The notes under the pieces: generated by a model | What the model was told of the DNA's origin: nothing | Databases searched by the model: none | The model's input: only the letters and a program-made list of their open reading frames with translations | Shown here: one piece after another, positions 13,401-25,300 of the stretch | Layout: each line of letters opens with the position of its first letter | Position numbering within the stretch: position 1 is the first letter of the stretch | Origin: Branchiostoma floridae | Taxonomy: Eukaryota; Chordata; Leptocardii; Amphioxiformes; Branchiostomatidae | NCBI RefSeq assembly: GCF_000003815.2 | Contig: NC_049993.1 | Location: forward strand, 19,358,043-19,422,042 | Direction of reading: 5' to 3' | Length of the DNA stretch: 64,000 nucleotides | Position numbers and translations under genes: made by a program

Positions 13401-16400
13401 TACTGGAGAGTTGTTCAGGAAGTTCAGGGATTGTAGATCTAGATCTCATACTGTTTTGTACGGCGACATTGCTTGAAAAAAGATAATGTCTCTTCCGAAA
13501 ATAATTTCATCAGGTTGGTAGAACATAGGATATAGGAGATATTGAAGATTTTCCACTGTCTTACAACACCATAATTAGCTTACCTCAAATTTTCAGTCGC
13601 ACTTCCGTCGACCTTCTTCAGGATATAGGAAAATTGTGTCTGAGAGACATTGAAACGTAAGCAAAGTAAGTACAAACTACTTGTGGAATAGAATTCTCCT
13701 ATATCCGGTAATGTCTCTTATTTATGTAACGCACGCACAGGTGGGGGCCGCTGGAAGCAACAAGCCCGCCGTTTTCCTGGAGGGACAGCTCCACGCCCGG
13801 GACTGGATCGTGTCTGCCACTCTGATGTACAACATCAAGTTCGTAAGTACACATAGGGTGTGTCTGCCTCTCTGCTCTACAACATCAAGTTCGTAACGTT
13901 AAGTACACATAGGGTGTGTCTGCCTCTCTGCTCTACAACATCAAGTTCGTAAGTACACATAGGGTGTGTCTGCCACTCTGATGTACAACATCAAGTTCGT
14001 AAGTACACATAGGGTGTGTCTGCCTCTCTGCTCTACAACATCAAGTTCGTAACGTTAAGTACACATAGGGTGTGTCTGCCTCTCTGCTCTACAACATCAA
14101 GTTCGTAAGTACACATAGGGTGTGTCTGCCACTCTGATGTACAACATCAAGTTCGTAAGTACACATAGAGTGTGCCTGCCTCTCTGCTCTGCAACATCAA
14201 GTTCGTAAGTACACATAGAGTGTGTCTGCCTCTCTGCTCTACAACATCAAGTTCGTAAGTACACATAGGGCTTTTTTTCACCAGGTAATCGAGCAAGCAG
14301 CGAAGAACAGACAAGCTTTGGAGACACGATGTGGCGTCATGTGGCGCTATTGTCAGGGTGTTCGATTGTTCTGGGGTTGAATCGTTGATCTGCCACCGAT
14401 CTTGTGGACCTGGGAAAGCCACTTAACACGACTTTCCTCACTTCACTCAGGTGAAAATGAGTACTTAGGCTAGCTTGTCCAGTTAGGACTGTCACTCGGA
14501 TGGTACGTTAAATGGACGTCCCAAGTTTGAGGAGAGCCAGACTTCGAGCACATTAAAGAAAACACAAAGAGTAGGGGTCCTTCCCGGTGTGAGTTGTTCA
14601 AATAAATCAGTCCGGATAAGCAGCTTGTTCTGTTCAGTACAAACCTGGTGTGTTACGCCATAAGGCGGTTTACTGGGTATGCAGCTTGTACTGTTCAGTA
14701 CAAACATGGTGTGTTACGCCATGAGGCGGTTTACCGGGTATGCAAGACAACCAAAACAAAAACAATGTTTACCAAAATGAGTGTATGTTTCACCTACAAT
14801 TTTCCGAAAGGAGTACATAGGCCGAAAATTGCATATAAACTAGAAAGGCCGACATTTGCTTGAGAGCAAATAGAGCATATTTCAGCCATCTCCTCCCCCA
14901 TGCAACAATAGACTGTTCCAACAACACCCATGTGCAAAAATGGAACACTTTTGCTTCAAAATATGACTTCTACTAGTCACACTTTAACCCCAAAATGAAT
15001 CTTACAAAATTCCCAGTGCAAGAAGGGACTCTTCCAGTGCACCCCATGTGCATTTGCGCAATAGACCAGTCCAGAAATACTCCCACTGAAAACATGGCAT
15101 TTTGAATAAGAAACCGAATCCAAAATTGAATTTAGCATAAAAGGTCCATCGTGCATGAAAAGTCTAAAAACACCCGTCCAAAACTGGATTTAAAAAAAAA
15201 GCCGTGCAGTAATGGACTCTTCCTGTGGTACCCCTATGTAAAGTGGAGCAGTCCAAAAATACATCCGCTAAAATAGGATTTTGACATAATCTCCAAAAGA
15301 CTAAAAAGGAATTTTAAAAAATGGGTGCCAAAAATGTGCTTTTTTGTCAAAAAATCAAATCTAAACATTTTGTTGTTCCGTATGCCAAAACTATTCTTGG
15401 ATCTATGTGGGCATATAAGCAAGGCACCAGGTCATTCCAGGTCATTCGGCTGTAATACCAGGGTACAGGGGGGCCACAATATACATAGAAATTTAAAAAA
15501 AACTCAATAAAATCATTTTAAAGGCAGATATGAAAAAAAAAAAACATCTGGGGTATTGGCCCACTTTACGCTTGTGGCAAATTTCACGTATTCGGTCTAG
15601 GAACGACGGAGATGAATCAACTTGAAGATTTGACAGGAGAAAAAACGTTACGAATGCAATATACTTGGGCCATACCTGTGGTTTGGCTGAAATATAAATA
15701 CACACACACACACACACATGTACAACTCAAGAAATGCCTGGTACTAGCAGCTCCAAAAATGACGGTGGTTTGATAATGGTATGTTTTGCCTCTCAATACA
15801 ACTCAAGAAATGCAAAATGTACATTCCAGTTACTGGAGGGCTATGGCAGTGACAACCAGACCACCACCCTTATGGACCAGGTAGACTTCTACTTCATCCC
15901 GGTGACCAACGTTGACGGATACGTCTACACTTACGAAATAGTAAGTAACGAAATATCACAGTCACTTCGTTAATTCGTGCATTCCAATCTTTTACGTTTA
16001 TAGTGATTCCCATGTTATTTTATTTTTGCTGGCCCGTTTTTTTTTTTTAATTTCTTTTGCCAGTCAAAGAAAAAAAGACTAGCTTTCTGATTGGCCGGCA
16101 GGCTTAGTTGCGTCACGCGCCATCAGTCGTCCGTCATTAATGTTAGTGGTCACTAAGCGAGCATCTTCTGGTGGTTTTCTCCCTAAAATTTGACAAATCG
16201 CAGATTACATATCTTGCTCCGACGCTGTGCCCATGGGAAAGGCACACGACTTTCCTTGACGATGGAAGTCACGCCCACCTAGCCGCTCAACTTAACATTT
16301 TTTTCTTCTCCACTAGAAAGAGCTCATGACACCTAACCAGTCCTAATTTCTCATCTTCGCTCGCGGCCAGCTTTTTAAAAGCTATCTTGTTGGATGTTTG

Positions 16401-19400
16401 ATCGTTAACAAAATAGTCTTCCATTGAAATTAGTTTTTTTTTTATTTTATTTTTTTTATATTTTGCTTTTGGACAGACGAGGACAATGTGGCACTGCACT
16501 CAAGTTTCGGTGACTTATATTAACAGTGCCACATACACAGTACAAACAGAAGGTACCCATTTTTACACCTGGGCAAAGTGAGGAAGGTCGTGTAAAGTGC
16601 CTTTCCCAAGGGCACAACGTCGGGGGCACGGCGGGGATCGAACTCAGAACCTCTAGGTTCCGAGCCGAACGCTCTACCAGTTACGCCACACCCAACGCCA
16701 CAATTAGTTTGAAACCAGATTATTGGGACTTTTCATAAGAGGGAAGCTGGATTTTCTTTGACAGCATAGAGACCACCGACAGTAGGCAATAAAAATGTAA
16801 TTAATATCGAAGTTTATTTGCAAGTTCGTGCCCGAGGGCTAATTGCAAGTACATAGTATACACATGGTGACAATGGACAGTCATAAACAATATTTTAATC
16901 TAATACTAGTGTTGGCTATTTCTAAACAGGTTGGGTTTGACTTCTTTTTTGGAAGCAGAGGGAGACGAAAAGCCCCACATTTTCTAAAATTTGTGGGTTC
17001 TGCGATTTCAATATAATTAATAGAAAAGTGGCCTTCTGTTCGTCTGTCAATGTGGGGAAGTTGGGATAAGTATTATTAATATCCAAGCAGATCATCCGGT
17101 TCTGCCACAAGAAGATATGGCTGGAGACAAGGTCACACTGACCTTTTGTGGATGANNNNNNNNNNNNNNNNNNNNNNNNNNNNNNNNNNNNNNNNNNNNN
17201 NNNNNNNNNNNNNNNNNNNNNNNNNNNNNNNNNNNNNNNNNNNNNNNNNNNNNNNAAGGGGGATGACTGCTTTGGAGTCGACGCCAACCGGAACTGGGAC
17301 GAAGTTGATGGTATATACGACTTTTATATGCAGATTCGACATAAGCTTTTCCTTTCACTAGATGCGGTTTTGTGGTTGTTATTTCTGGTCCTTCTTTCCT
17401 GGGTTTATGAGGCTCCTTCTATCATGTCAGTCACCATTGACTTTTATATTACTTTATTTGGTTCCACAAATAGCTTCAGATATCAACTACTCTTCCTCAA
17501 GTTCCTGTGGTCCCAATACGTATGTAGTACAGAAATGGATAGAATCACATGCAATTAAAATAAGGCACAGGGTGTCTACAAAATAACTGTCTTGATACAT
17601 ATTATACATATATGACAGAATACAGAAAGGGCTTGGGACACCAAAATACAGCATTTTCGAAGTATCTGTAACTAGAGTTCCACGACCCCATACCTTTGTC
17701 AAATGATTCTATCTTTTACAACTGCTGTATTAATTGTGTTTGTCATTAATTATATAAATGAGGTTCTCATTTGCATAAATCATATAATTTGATCATCTCC
17801 ACCAAACAACAGACATACGCAGTTTATGTTAAAACGGCTTTTATCGCATTTTGTGCTAATTTATGCAAATTGGGACCTCATTTTCATGCTTAATGTTCAA
17901 CAATGTTCACCTGTACATAACTTCCAAATGCTACAAGTAAGAAGTTCTAGTCATTTACCACAATGGCTTCATAGCATTTTCTCATTATTATGCAAGATAG
18001 GTATTTAATATTTAGGTATTATGGGAATTCCCCATTTTAGTAAAAAAATCAATTAATGACGTCATAATTATGTCATACTACGTCATAATGATATAATTTT
18101 TTTTTTGAATTATGCAACTCGACGAGCATATCACCCCCTCCAAATTTGGTGATCGTACAGTAAGCCGTTTTGAAAATACGAAGGGGGGGGGGGGGGGGCA
18201 AATGAAAACCAACACCCTCCCCCCAAGCCAGGGAATGCCAAAACAGCCCAGTCTGGAAAGCGTTAATCTAAATTCCTGAAAGGAAGTCCCAAAAGCTGGC
18301 TGTCAATTTTTTTTATTGTTTGAGGCACAAAAACATTAAAGGGGTTATTTTTTGCAAATGTCTATGTTAGTAAGCAATATCATTATGGTTGATTGGAAGT
18401 TCAAAAAGTTTTCTTTCTTTGGGACGTCATTGTTATCTTGAACCCTTTACAAAATTCGAAATCCATCATTCAGCCATCGCACATTGGGCTACACTTTCGT
18501 CAAGCGGGTTGTTGTACACATTAAGTGGGTTAAAAAAGTTAAAGTTTGCCCATGCATCTACAGACGCGAAGGGGGGCGCCCATCCCCACTTCAAAGCCCT
18601 TGGGCCACACATGTGCAAGCCACTACAGCAGGGGGCTGGNNNNNNNNNNNNNNNNNNNNNNNNNNNNNNNNNNNNNNNNNNNNNNNNNNNNNNNNNNNNN
18701 NNNNNNNNNNNNNNNNNNNNNNNNNNNNNNNNNNNNNNNTAGTGATGTGTGTTTAACTTCCATACTCTTCCTCATTAGTGCTGAGTGCTAAGCAGAGAAA
18801 GCAGCATGTACCATTTTTAGAGTCTTTGGTATGACTCGGCCGGGGATCGAACTCACGACCTACCGAATGCAAGGCGAACACTCTACCCACTAGGCCATTG
18901 CACCGGTGTGGCCATTGCACATTAAGTGTGTAGATGACAGTAAAATTCTGGCACCTCACCCATACGTCCGGCCGCGGATCTACCAAGATAATGATTGACA
19001 GCTGTCATTTACAGAGGTTTTTTTTAAAACCTTTATCTAACATTAATCTTCGGCCTAAGCCGTTTGGCAACATTTCGATAGCTCCAGCAGTGACCCCTGC
19101 TCTGATGACTACCTCGGACCGTACTCCTTCTCTGAGCCCGAGACAGAGGCGGTGTCCGACTGGGTCCTGACGAACAGCAACGACGTGAAGGCTTACCTGA
19201 GCGTGCAAGCCTACGGCGAGAAGTGGATGACTCCTTACGGCTGGACCACCGGTGCACAGCAGCTACCGCCTGACCAGGAGCAGGTGAGCGGCACTGCCTT
19301 CGATTGATACTTAAAACCTGAGGAGAGATGAGTGTTGACATAAAACTGTTGACCTTTGTAAAATAGAATCTACATGTACTTAATATTGCGGGGATAATAG

Positions 19401-21250
19401 TCAGTAGGTGTTCTCGATCTACTGTAGTCGATTATTCATAACATTTATCATATAGCCAGGCAACGTCATAACGCCCCAGTTCATGTTTTTTACACCGTCG
19501 TAACACATGAAAAATCATTATTTCGAACCACAGTTGTTAACAGTTTTGGTTAATAACCGGTTAGCAACCCAGGTTCGAAAAAAAAGGTTCGATCAAAAGG
19601 ACAGATACACAGGACATTGACCAATCAGAATGAGAGATGTCACCTTGCTCATCCACTAACTCCTTTGAAATTCCTTCTCTAGTTTCACCTTGCTAATAGG
19701 GCAGCCGGGGCGTCATTCAGTGTTGGGACTATCGCCGAACTCAGTAAGTGTTCGTATCAGAAAATATGCATTGCACCACAAGAAAAATCTCACTAAAATG
19801 CAATCGTCACCACCTTTTCATACATTTCTCGTCATTCCATGTCCGCTAGTGAATGTTCTAATTACTAGTAGTATGTTTCAAACGGTGTTTTTTTCCAGGC
19901 GGCATGGCGGCAGGATCCAGCTGTGATTGGGCTTACACCGTGGCTGGAATCAAGTATTCCTACGCCATCGAGCTCCGTGACATGTGGGACGGCTACGTCC
20001 TACCTGCCGACCAAATCCGACCTTCCGCCGACGAGTTCTTCGCAGGGCTTCTGGTAAGGCCTACGTCACATTTCCAAACCGGGGCCGCGTAGCACAGTGG
20101 TAGTGTATTCGGCCCGTGACCGAGAGGTCGCCGGTTCGAATCCGCATGCCGTGTTGCCGGTCTTATGCCCTTGGGAAAGGCCCTTTACACGACTTTCCTC
20201 ACTTTACTCAAGTGAAAAATGAGTCGTCCCTCGGATAGGACGTTAAATGGAGGTCCCGTGTATGGGGAGAGTCATACCCTATGCACGTTAAAGAACCCGC
20301 CACATGTGCGAACATCCACCCGAGCGGATCAAACCATTCCGGCCAAAATAATCTCCCGAGCAGCCCTCGTAACCCCTGCTTCGCCTATTGGGTCAGTTAG
20401 TCCTCACTCATAGTGAGCAATTGGGCTGGTCTCAATCATGATGTTTCTGACCTAGGGCGAAGAGTTGCTGTTACAGTTCCAATCATGTAACCCATAACAT
20501 TGAGTGGCCTTGTTACGAGGTGACCATTGAGTAAAAAAAAACCGGGGCCCGGTCGGCAGCTTAGTATGATATAAAAGACACCAAACTACACAAGAAGTAA
20601 AGAGAATAATCCATGGGCATTATTTGTGTACGTTTTTCTTTTACGTATACATGTCCATTTTTCGTTTCCACAAACACAAGCCTGGTCCCGATTTGAAAAT
20701 TTGACATTAGCCTTAGTAAGTAACTTGACCTGGTGTGGACTAGCATCAGTTCTCATCGTATAGTAATTATGTATGTGGAATGATCGGAATTATTTTCCTA
20801 AAACTATATTGCAGTGCTGCTGTATATCTATAATCGAAATATATTGCGACACTGCTCTTTTGTCTGCCACTGTAAGGTGCATTAAGCTAACTTGTGTTAA
20901 CTGCATGGTTTCTTTATGATTGGTTGGAATGGCCACAATGGAGTGTTACACACTTTTCCATGTTGGAATTTGAAACTTTCATTCAATACAAGAAAATTGC
21001 TCACCTCGAATCTTAAGTCGCACATTCGTCGACCTTCATCAGGAGTGGTGATTCAATCACTCTGAGCACGTGACATAAGGACACGTGACTCGAGTAAAGA
21101 ATCGCAAGCCATATCGGCCCCGTCTCGATAGATTGTCAGCTGGTGTGCTCTTATAAATTTGGACTTCTTTGCCCCCTCACGAAGTAATAACGTTTGTCGT
21201 GTTCCCTTCACTCCCAGGTCGTGGCCGAGCAGGTAGCGGTTGAGTACTGA
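10220..21250 (+). CDS. M14A procarboxypeptidase with altered zinc ligands
   Basis: Exons: 10220-10281, 10937-11015, 11406-11519, 12053-12151, 12807-12908, 13741-13842, 15830-15940, (gap)-17310, 19060-19283, 19683-19743, 19899-20053 and 21218-21250; all visible phases match. The 5' part of exon 8 is in the 17156-17255 gap. The product is about 400-415 residues, the usual family length: a Leu-rich signal peptide; an activation propeptide (to about residue 104, ending SRHTR); then a catalytic domain with GVDANRNWD (substrate-binding Asn-Arg), NVDGY and YSYAIELRD (general base Glu at 19980-19982). The zinc site is unusual: HxxE reads HARD (Asp, 13801-13803), and the second His, normally in an SIHSY-like motif, reads SVQAY (Gln, 19206-19208). 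A secreted digestive-type peptidase fold is certain; normal catalysis is doubtful. The acceptor of exon 9 was chosen by phase. Confidence 0.92.
10402..10459. repeat. (TA)n microsatellite
   Basis: Pure TA dinucleotide run in intron 1 of the carboxypeptidase gene. Confidence 0.95.
11560..11705 (+). repeat. Dispersed repeat, copy 2
   Basis: This stretch, containing AAAAGATAGAATCATTTG and ending GGTCGTGGAACTCTAG, is matched in reverse complement by 17664-17790 and at its right end by bases 1-18. Both full copies lie in introns of the same gene in opposite orientation. It is AT-rich with TTTGCATAA-type blocks; no coding capacity is visible. Confidence 0.75.
12190..12710. repeat. MITE-like repeats in intron 4
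   Basis: The left part (GTTAATGACCTACCCC, then TTTGCTTTAACCACC) matches 28480-28550 and 24950-25040. The right part (ACCAATCAGA-type and CGGCGTCATAACC blocks) matches, inverted, 27880-28020 and part of 19550-19640. A G-run at about 12380 precedes a GTTCGATTCGCGATTT motif shared with the inverted element at 48183-49336. Several nested nonautonomous elements are likely. Confidence 0.55.
13810..14270 (+). repeat. Exon-donor minisatellite, ~50-bp unit x9
   Basis: The unit starts with coding sequence for the end of exon 6 (TGTCTGCCACTCTGATGTAC), contains the splice donor AAGTTC|GTAAGTAC and ends ACATAGGGTG. The first copy is the real exon end (donor at 13843). Eight further copies follow in the intron, two of them lengthened by a CGTTAA insertion. 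Every copy carries a usable-looking GTAAGT donor. Reading past the first donor reaches a stop in the next unit. Confidence 0.93.
14380..14610 (+). repeat. SINE fragment
   Basis: ACACGACTTTCCTCACTTCACTCA, GTACGTTAAATGGA and GAGCACATTAAAGAA match the body of the SINE at 20083-20420 in the same order. The tRNA-like head is degraded. Confidence 0.6.
14842..15720 (+). repeat. Transposon-derived repeat (CTAGAAAGGCCGACATTTG family)
   Basis: It begins ACTAGAAAGGCCGACATTTG and shows repeated phrases such as ATAGACCAGTCC and ATGTGCAAAAATGGAAC. It ends near GGCTGAAATATAAATA followed by a CA run. Related copies start at 38937 and 44299, the latter with the same end phrase at about 44415. No coding frame is recognised. 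Confidence 0.65.
16540..16700 (-). repeat. tRNA-derived SINE head
   Basis: Read on the minus strand, TGGCGTAACTGGTAGAGCG (A box) and GAGTTCGATCCCC (B box) have tRNA spacing, followed by a tail with CTTGGGAAAGGCACTTTAC. The same arrangement is at 32960-33160. It looks like a retroposed tRNA-like element rather than a functional tRNA because the acceptor stem does not pair cleanly. Confidence 0.7.
16800..17155 (-). mobile_element. LINE 3'-end fragment (copy 1)
   Basis: The minus frame carries YPNFPTLTDEQKATFLL and LKSQNPQI, matching the frame of the fragment at 24290-24700 (YPNISLFTDKKKTTLLL, LQNPHI). Both are followed by the same UTR phrase (AATTAGCC.TCGGGCA.GAA). This is the C-terminus and 3' UTR of a non-LTR retrotransposon, 5'-truncated at or in the assembly gap. 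Confidence 0.65.
17156..17255. other. Assembly gap (100 N)
   Basis: A fixed-length placeholder. It hides the acceptor and the start of carboxypeptidase exon 8, expected to encode the RLWRK-like segment of the family. Confidence 0.99.
17664..17790 (-). repeat. Dispersed repeat, copy 3 (inverted)
   Basis: Reverse complement of 11570-11705: CTAGAGTTCCACGACCCC, CAAATGATTCTATCTTTT and GTGTTTGTCATT appear in mirrored order. AT-rich sequence with ATTTGCATAA and ATGCAAAT blocks continues to about 17900. Confidence 0.7.
18640..18739. other. Assembly gap (100 N)
   Basis: Placeholder gap in intron 8 of the carboxypeptidase gene. The phase match across the intron gives no reason to expect an exon here. 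Confidence 0.99.
18826..18912 (-). repeat. tRNA-derived SINE head
   Basis: The minus strand reads TGGCCTAGTGGGTAGAGTG (A box) and GTGAGTTCGATCCCCG (B box) at tRNA spacing, preceded by CCACACCGGTGCAA. It is a retroposon head in an intron. The flanking stem does not pair as a tRNA acceptor. Confidence 0.7.
20083..20420 (+). repeat. tRNA-headed SINE (best copy)
   Basis: The head has TAGCACAGTGGTAGTG (A box) and GCCGGTTCGAATCC (B box). The body then reads CCCTTGGGAAAGGCCCTTTA, ACGACTTTCCTCACTT, GGACGTTAAATGGAGGTCCC and CACGTTAAAGAACCCGCCAC. Truncated relatives are at 7790 and 14380. It sits just inside the intron after carboxypeptidase exon 11. Confidence 0.75.
20541..20716. repeat. MITE, GTCACATTTC.AAACCGG family (fragment)
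   Basis: ACCGGGGCCCGGTCGGC on the left and CCTGGTCCCGATTTGAAAAT on the right form inverted ends. The centre has GGGCATTATTTGTGTA, shared with the complete element at 51270-51474 (GGGCATAATTTGTGTA). Confidence 0.65.
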
Positions 21251-22378
21251 CTTTCCATCGGCTTCATCACGACAAATCTGATATGATCTATAGTAAGTGA
21301 GTCGATAAAGATTATTGCTATGGCGACGTTTTTATCGTTTATGAATGATTTTTGGTGTGTTTTAGTATTCGTGTTCTATCTCTGAAGATTGTTTTACGCG
21401 ATGAATGTTTGTAGGGCATTGCTGTCAAAAATAGCGATCTCTTATGAGTGACTAGTGACCTATTGTAATATTTTTATTGATTATAAAAATAATGTCCTCG
21501 TTTGGATAAATTATATTAGTTGATTATCTTTAGCTTAATAACAATATGCTCAATGTATGAAAGTCTTAGCAAAGAAACGTATTGTAGCATTTTCTCACAG
21601 TATGTAATTGTAGCATTTTCTCATGAATTATGTAAATGAGACCCTAATTTGCATGATTTATGTGATTGATGATGTTCCACTTAACATAACTAGTCTCATT
21701 GCTGATTTTCAGTTACCCATGTAGATATCGGCAACGAGCAGACAGAATGAATTGTGAAGTGTTTAAAAAATGATTGAGCTTGTATTTTTCTACAGTCAAT
21801 GGTACGTCTACCAGACAGACAGTTGTCAAGCACGAACTCCATCCAGTTTTAAGACCAGTCCTGAAATGTAATAAAATTATACAAGATATCTTTATACAAT
21901 AAAACCATGTACTATTTTACAGTTCTTTGATTGGTTTAAAAAAATGCCATAAATCAGATACAACGTTCTGTGATATAGTAGTGGTGATCGTATAAGTGAA
22001 GTTTTGTGAATCAGCTCGCAGAAGTGCGCATAATATTTCTTCAATTGTGTACAAGATGAGTTACATTCGTCATGCAATTAGACAAACCATGCATTCTAAA
22101 CTCCACCTGCAACTACATTTACAACTGTTGAAGTTGAACCTGTGCATACTAGTATACTTTAGACTTTGTAGTCTTAGTCATGTATCGCACCCTACACAAA
22201 TTGTATGTCATTATGATATGTATTCAATTCACCTTGACCTGTACTTAGCTTGTTAGAAAGCAAAAACATACAATGAATGTCGTCATTCATTCATTCATAA
22301 TAGGTAACGTTACAACGTTGGAGATTATTCCACTGCTCAACATCCACATGGGCAATCGCAAAAGCCCTCGGCACATCG
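21251..22378. other. Intergenic, convergent gene ends
   Basis: This lies between the convergent carboxypeptidase and PAN-EGF genes. It is AT-rich with TTTGCAT/ATGTAAATGAG blocks like the repeat at 17664. A weak GATAAA poly(A)-like signal for the carboxypeptidase lies at about 21304. No exon is seen. Confidence 0.5.
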
Positions 22379-25300
22379 TCACCTGAAGATACTGCAAATG
22401 TAAAGGTAGAACTACCGTTAGCAATGTTCATCTAATTGTAAGAAACAGAGAGAAACAACATGCCGACACCCGGGATCGAACCCGGGCTGTCAGATCACAA
22501 CCCCAGCAGCGAAACCATTACGATAGAAAAGGCTGATTATGATCAGCCAATTCGCAAGGCTGTTTGACGCTACTTAAGATATCTCGGTTGGCTAAATTGG
22601 CATTTTGACCTTCCACTGTTTTCTTATTAATGAATTAAGAAAGAATGGAGCCGTAACGAATGTTGATAGATGGGCATGAAAGAATTCTAAATCTGATTTT
22701 TTGGGGGGCCAAATTGATGACGTAATCATTTTTAGTGCCTCTAAAATTATTTTTTTCTATGACAAAATACAGCACTTTGGTACATACCACTGTAATGAAA
22801 CTTCGTTTTTCGTTGCATAATGATGAAAGCTACAAACTCACGGTTGCGCAAATTGATATCTACTAATGATCTATAGTAATTAGAAAATGTTTGTTTGTAA
22901 AGGCTTCAGCCCAGAGAGTAAATTTACAAGATGTGAACTCACCACGTTACGCATAGGACAGCAGCAATGACGACAAGAACACTGAAGGCTGCAGTCGCGA
23001 TGATCACAGTGTCCCGCATGTTCAAACCAGCGGCAGCTTCCGGATCTTCTGAGGAAACTTGAAAGAACATAATTTTTAAAAACAATGCGTCTTTCGTAGT
23101 CAGTCAATGGAAGTGAAGTGAATGTGACAAAATACTAGGTAGAGCTATAGCTGGGCAGCATGCGGCTTGTATCCCCTCTCTTATTGGCTCATCATCATCA
23201 TCATCATCATTACCACGTTTCAGTTTCAGGACTTTTCATCAATTTTGAGCAGGGATTACTTTTGAGCAGGGATTGGTCAATAATACCCAGATAAGACAGG
23301 TTGAATAAAGGTTCATAAACTAGAATTATGCGGCTCCAGACGTCTCACTAAGGGATGACTGTGGTGCGATAGATGTCGATTAGCTGAGGAATGAGTCCAC
23401 TCTGCTACATACCCAGATAAGAAAAACTCATGCACGTTTTCGATTCAAAGTACTTTTTTCAGCATACTACAAAGCAATCGACACATCCAAGTATACACGG
23501 AAATCAATGCATTATATGTATACATACGGATGAATGATGTCTATTCAATTAGATTAGCACAGACTTCATCCTAATACCTTAAAGTCTCAAAGGTTCTATT
23601 TTTTTGGCAAGAATATTGATTCTGTAAATATGAAAGCGTTTGACCACTGACCTGCTGTACACGACACGCCATCCCCCTGATAGTCAGAATTACAGGTGCA
23701 TGTGTAGGATCCTTCCGTGTTCGCACATGTGGCATTACTGTGGCAGCCGCTGGTGTTGGTACTGCACTCGTCCACGTCTAAAAATTGAAAACACGTATAA
23801 GTTCCACACTCGCACAACCGATACTAATTGACCTTGATACATGATGGCATTTAAAACAAATGCCCAGGCTATCGATGTGCTTATCATAAAGCATCAGAAT
23901 TACAGATACACTCTACAATTAACAAAGAGAAAAAGACTAGGTTTTATTTGATGGTAAGGTACTTTATGAATGCCTCTTTGCATTGTGTAAAATCATAAAA
24001 AGCAGCCGAAACTGTTCCAATTAAATGTTTGTCCTGTGTAAATTCATATTTCATTTAATCGGTTTATTGAAGAAAACCCGTGCCTGTTTGACAGTTGCTC
24101 CCCTCCCACCCAGCGCTACAGCCGCCACTACTGCAGTTCCCAGTCTCGGTGTCGCACACGGAACCTCCGCTCGCACAGTGGCAGGTACCGTTACAGCCGA
24201 GTCCGAACTGTCCGGATGGGCAGGCTGTATGGAAAACATTTGGTAAGAATGGGATATTATAATTAGTGCCCACCCCCTTGAAATAGAAAAAGGGCAATAT
24301 AAGAAGTTACCTGTGTGCGAAAAAACTTGTAAATACTGTACGTTAGATATGATAGAGGACGAAACACATTTTATTTCAAACTGCCCCTTTTATGATCAGG
24401 AGAGAAAAGATCTCTTAAAAGAAGGCACCAAATTCTATCCTAATATCTCCTTGTTTACAGACAAAAAGAAAACTACTCTCCTTTTAACGTTGCAAAACCC
24501 ACACATTACAGAAAAATGGGATCTTTCGTCTTCCACTGTCTCAGAAAAAGAAGTCAAACCCAATAAGTTACATCTTTAGTTAGACTAGAGTAGTCGCTTA
24601 CTATGCTGTTTAGTATCTAGTATGCTGTCTGTCATTTTGTATCACATACAATTAGCCTTCGGGCAAGAATATGCAATTAACATATCTTATTAACATCTCA
24701 AGGTATTAGACACGTTTTGCATAACCGCTAATAACATCAAGGCGTAACACATTTGCTTCAGTTTGTACGTTAATTGTTACCTGTCTGACAGTTCGGTCCG
24801 GACCATCCTGGGGTACATCCACCAGTTGAACATACCCCGTTCTGTACATCACACACGGACGTGCTGTTCGCACAGTGGCACGTCTCCGTGCACCCGGGCC
24901 CAAACGTTCCAGGAGAACAAACTAAAAGAAGACGCATAGAAAGATTAAGGGTTAATGACCCGCCTGTTCCTCGGTGTATACGGTGTCAAAACGCCTGGTA
25001 CTTTGCTATAACCACCGCATAAAACCACCGAGTGAGCGAAGCACATGCTATCAATGACTATCGGCTTATTGAAAAAAAGTCGTGCCTGTCTGACAGTTGC
25101 TCCCCTCCCACCCTGAGATACAGCCGCCGCTGCTGCAGTTCCCAGTCTCGGTGTCACATACAGAGTCTCCGCTCGCACAGTGGCAGGTGCCGTTACAGCC
25201 GAGTCCGAACTGTCCGGCCTGGCAGGCTGTACAGGAAACATTCGGCAAGAATGTGATACAATATCAGCATCTTAAGGTAGTAGACAGAGACACTGTATGC

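Noticed and set aside
22462-22540. Functional tRNA gene on the minus strand
   Set aside because: The T-arm is perfect, but the 5' acceptor strand does not pair with the 3' end.
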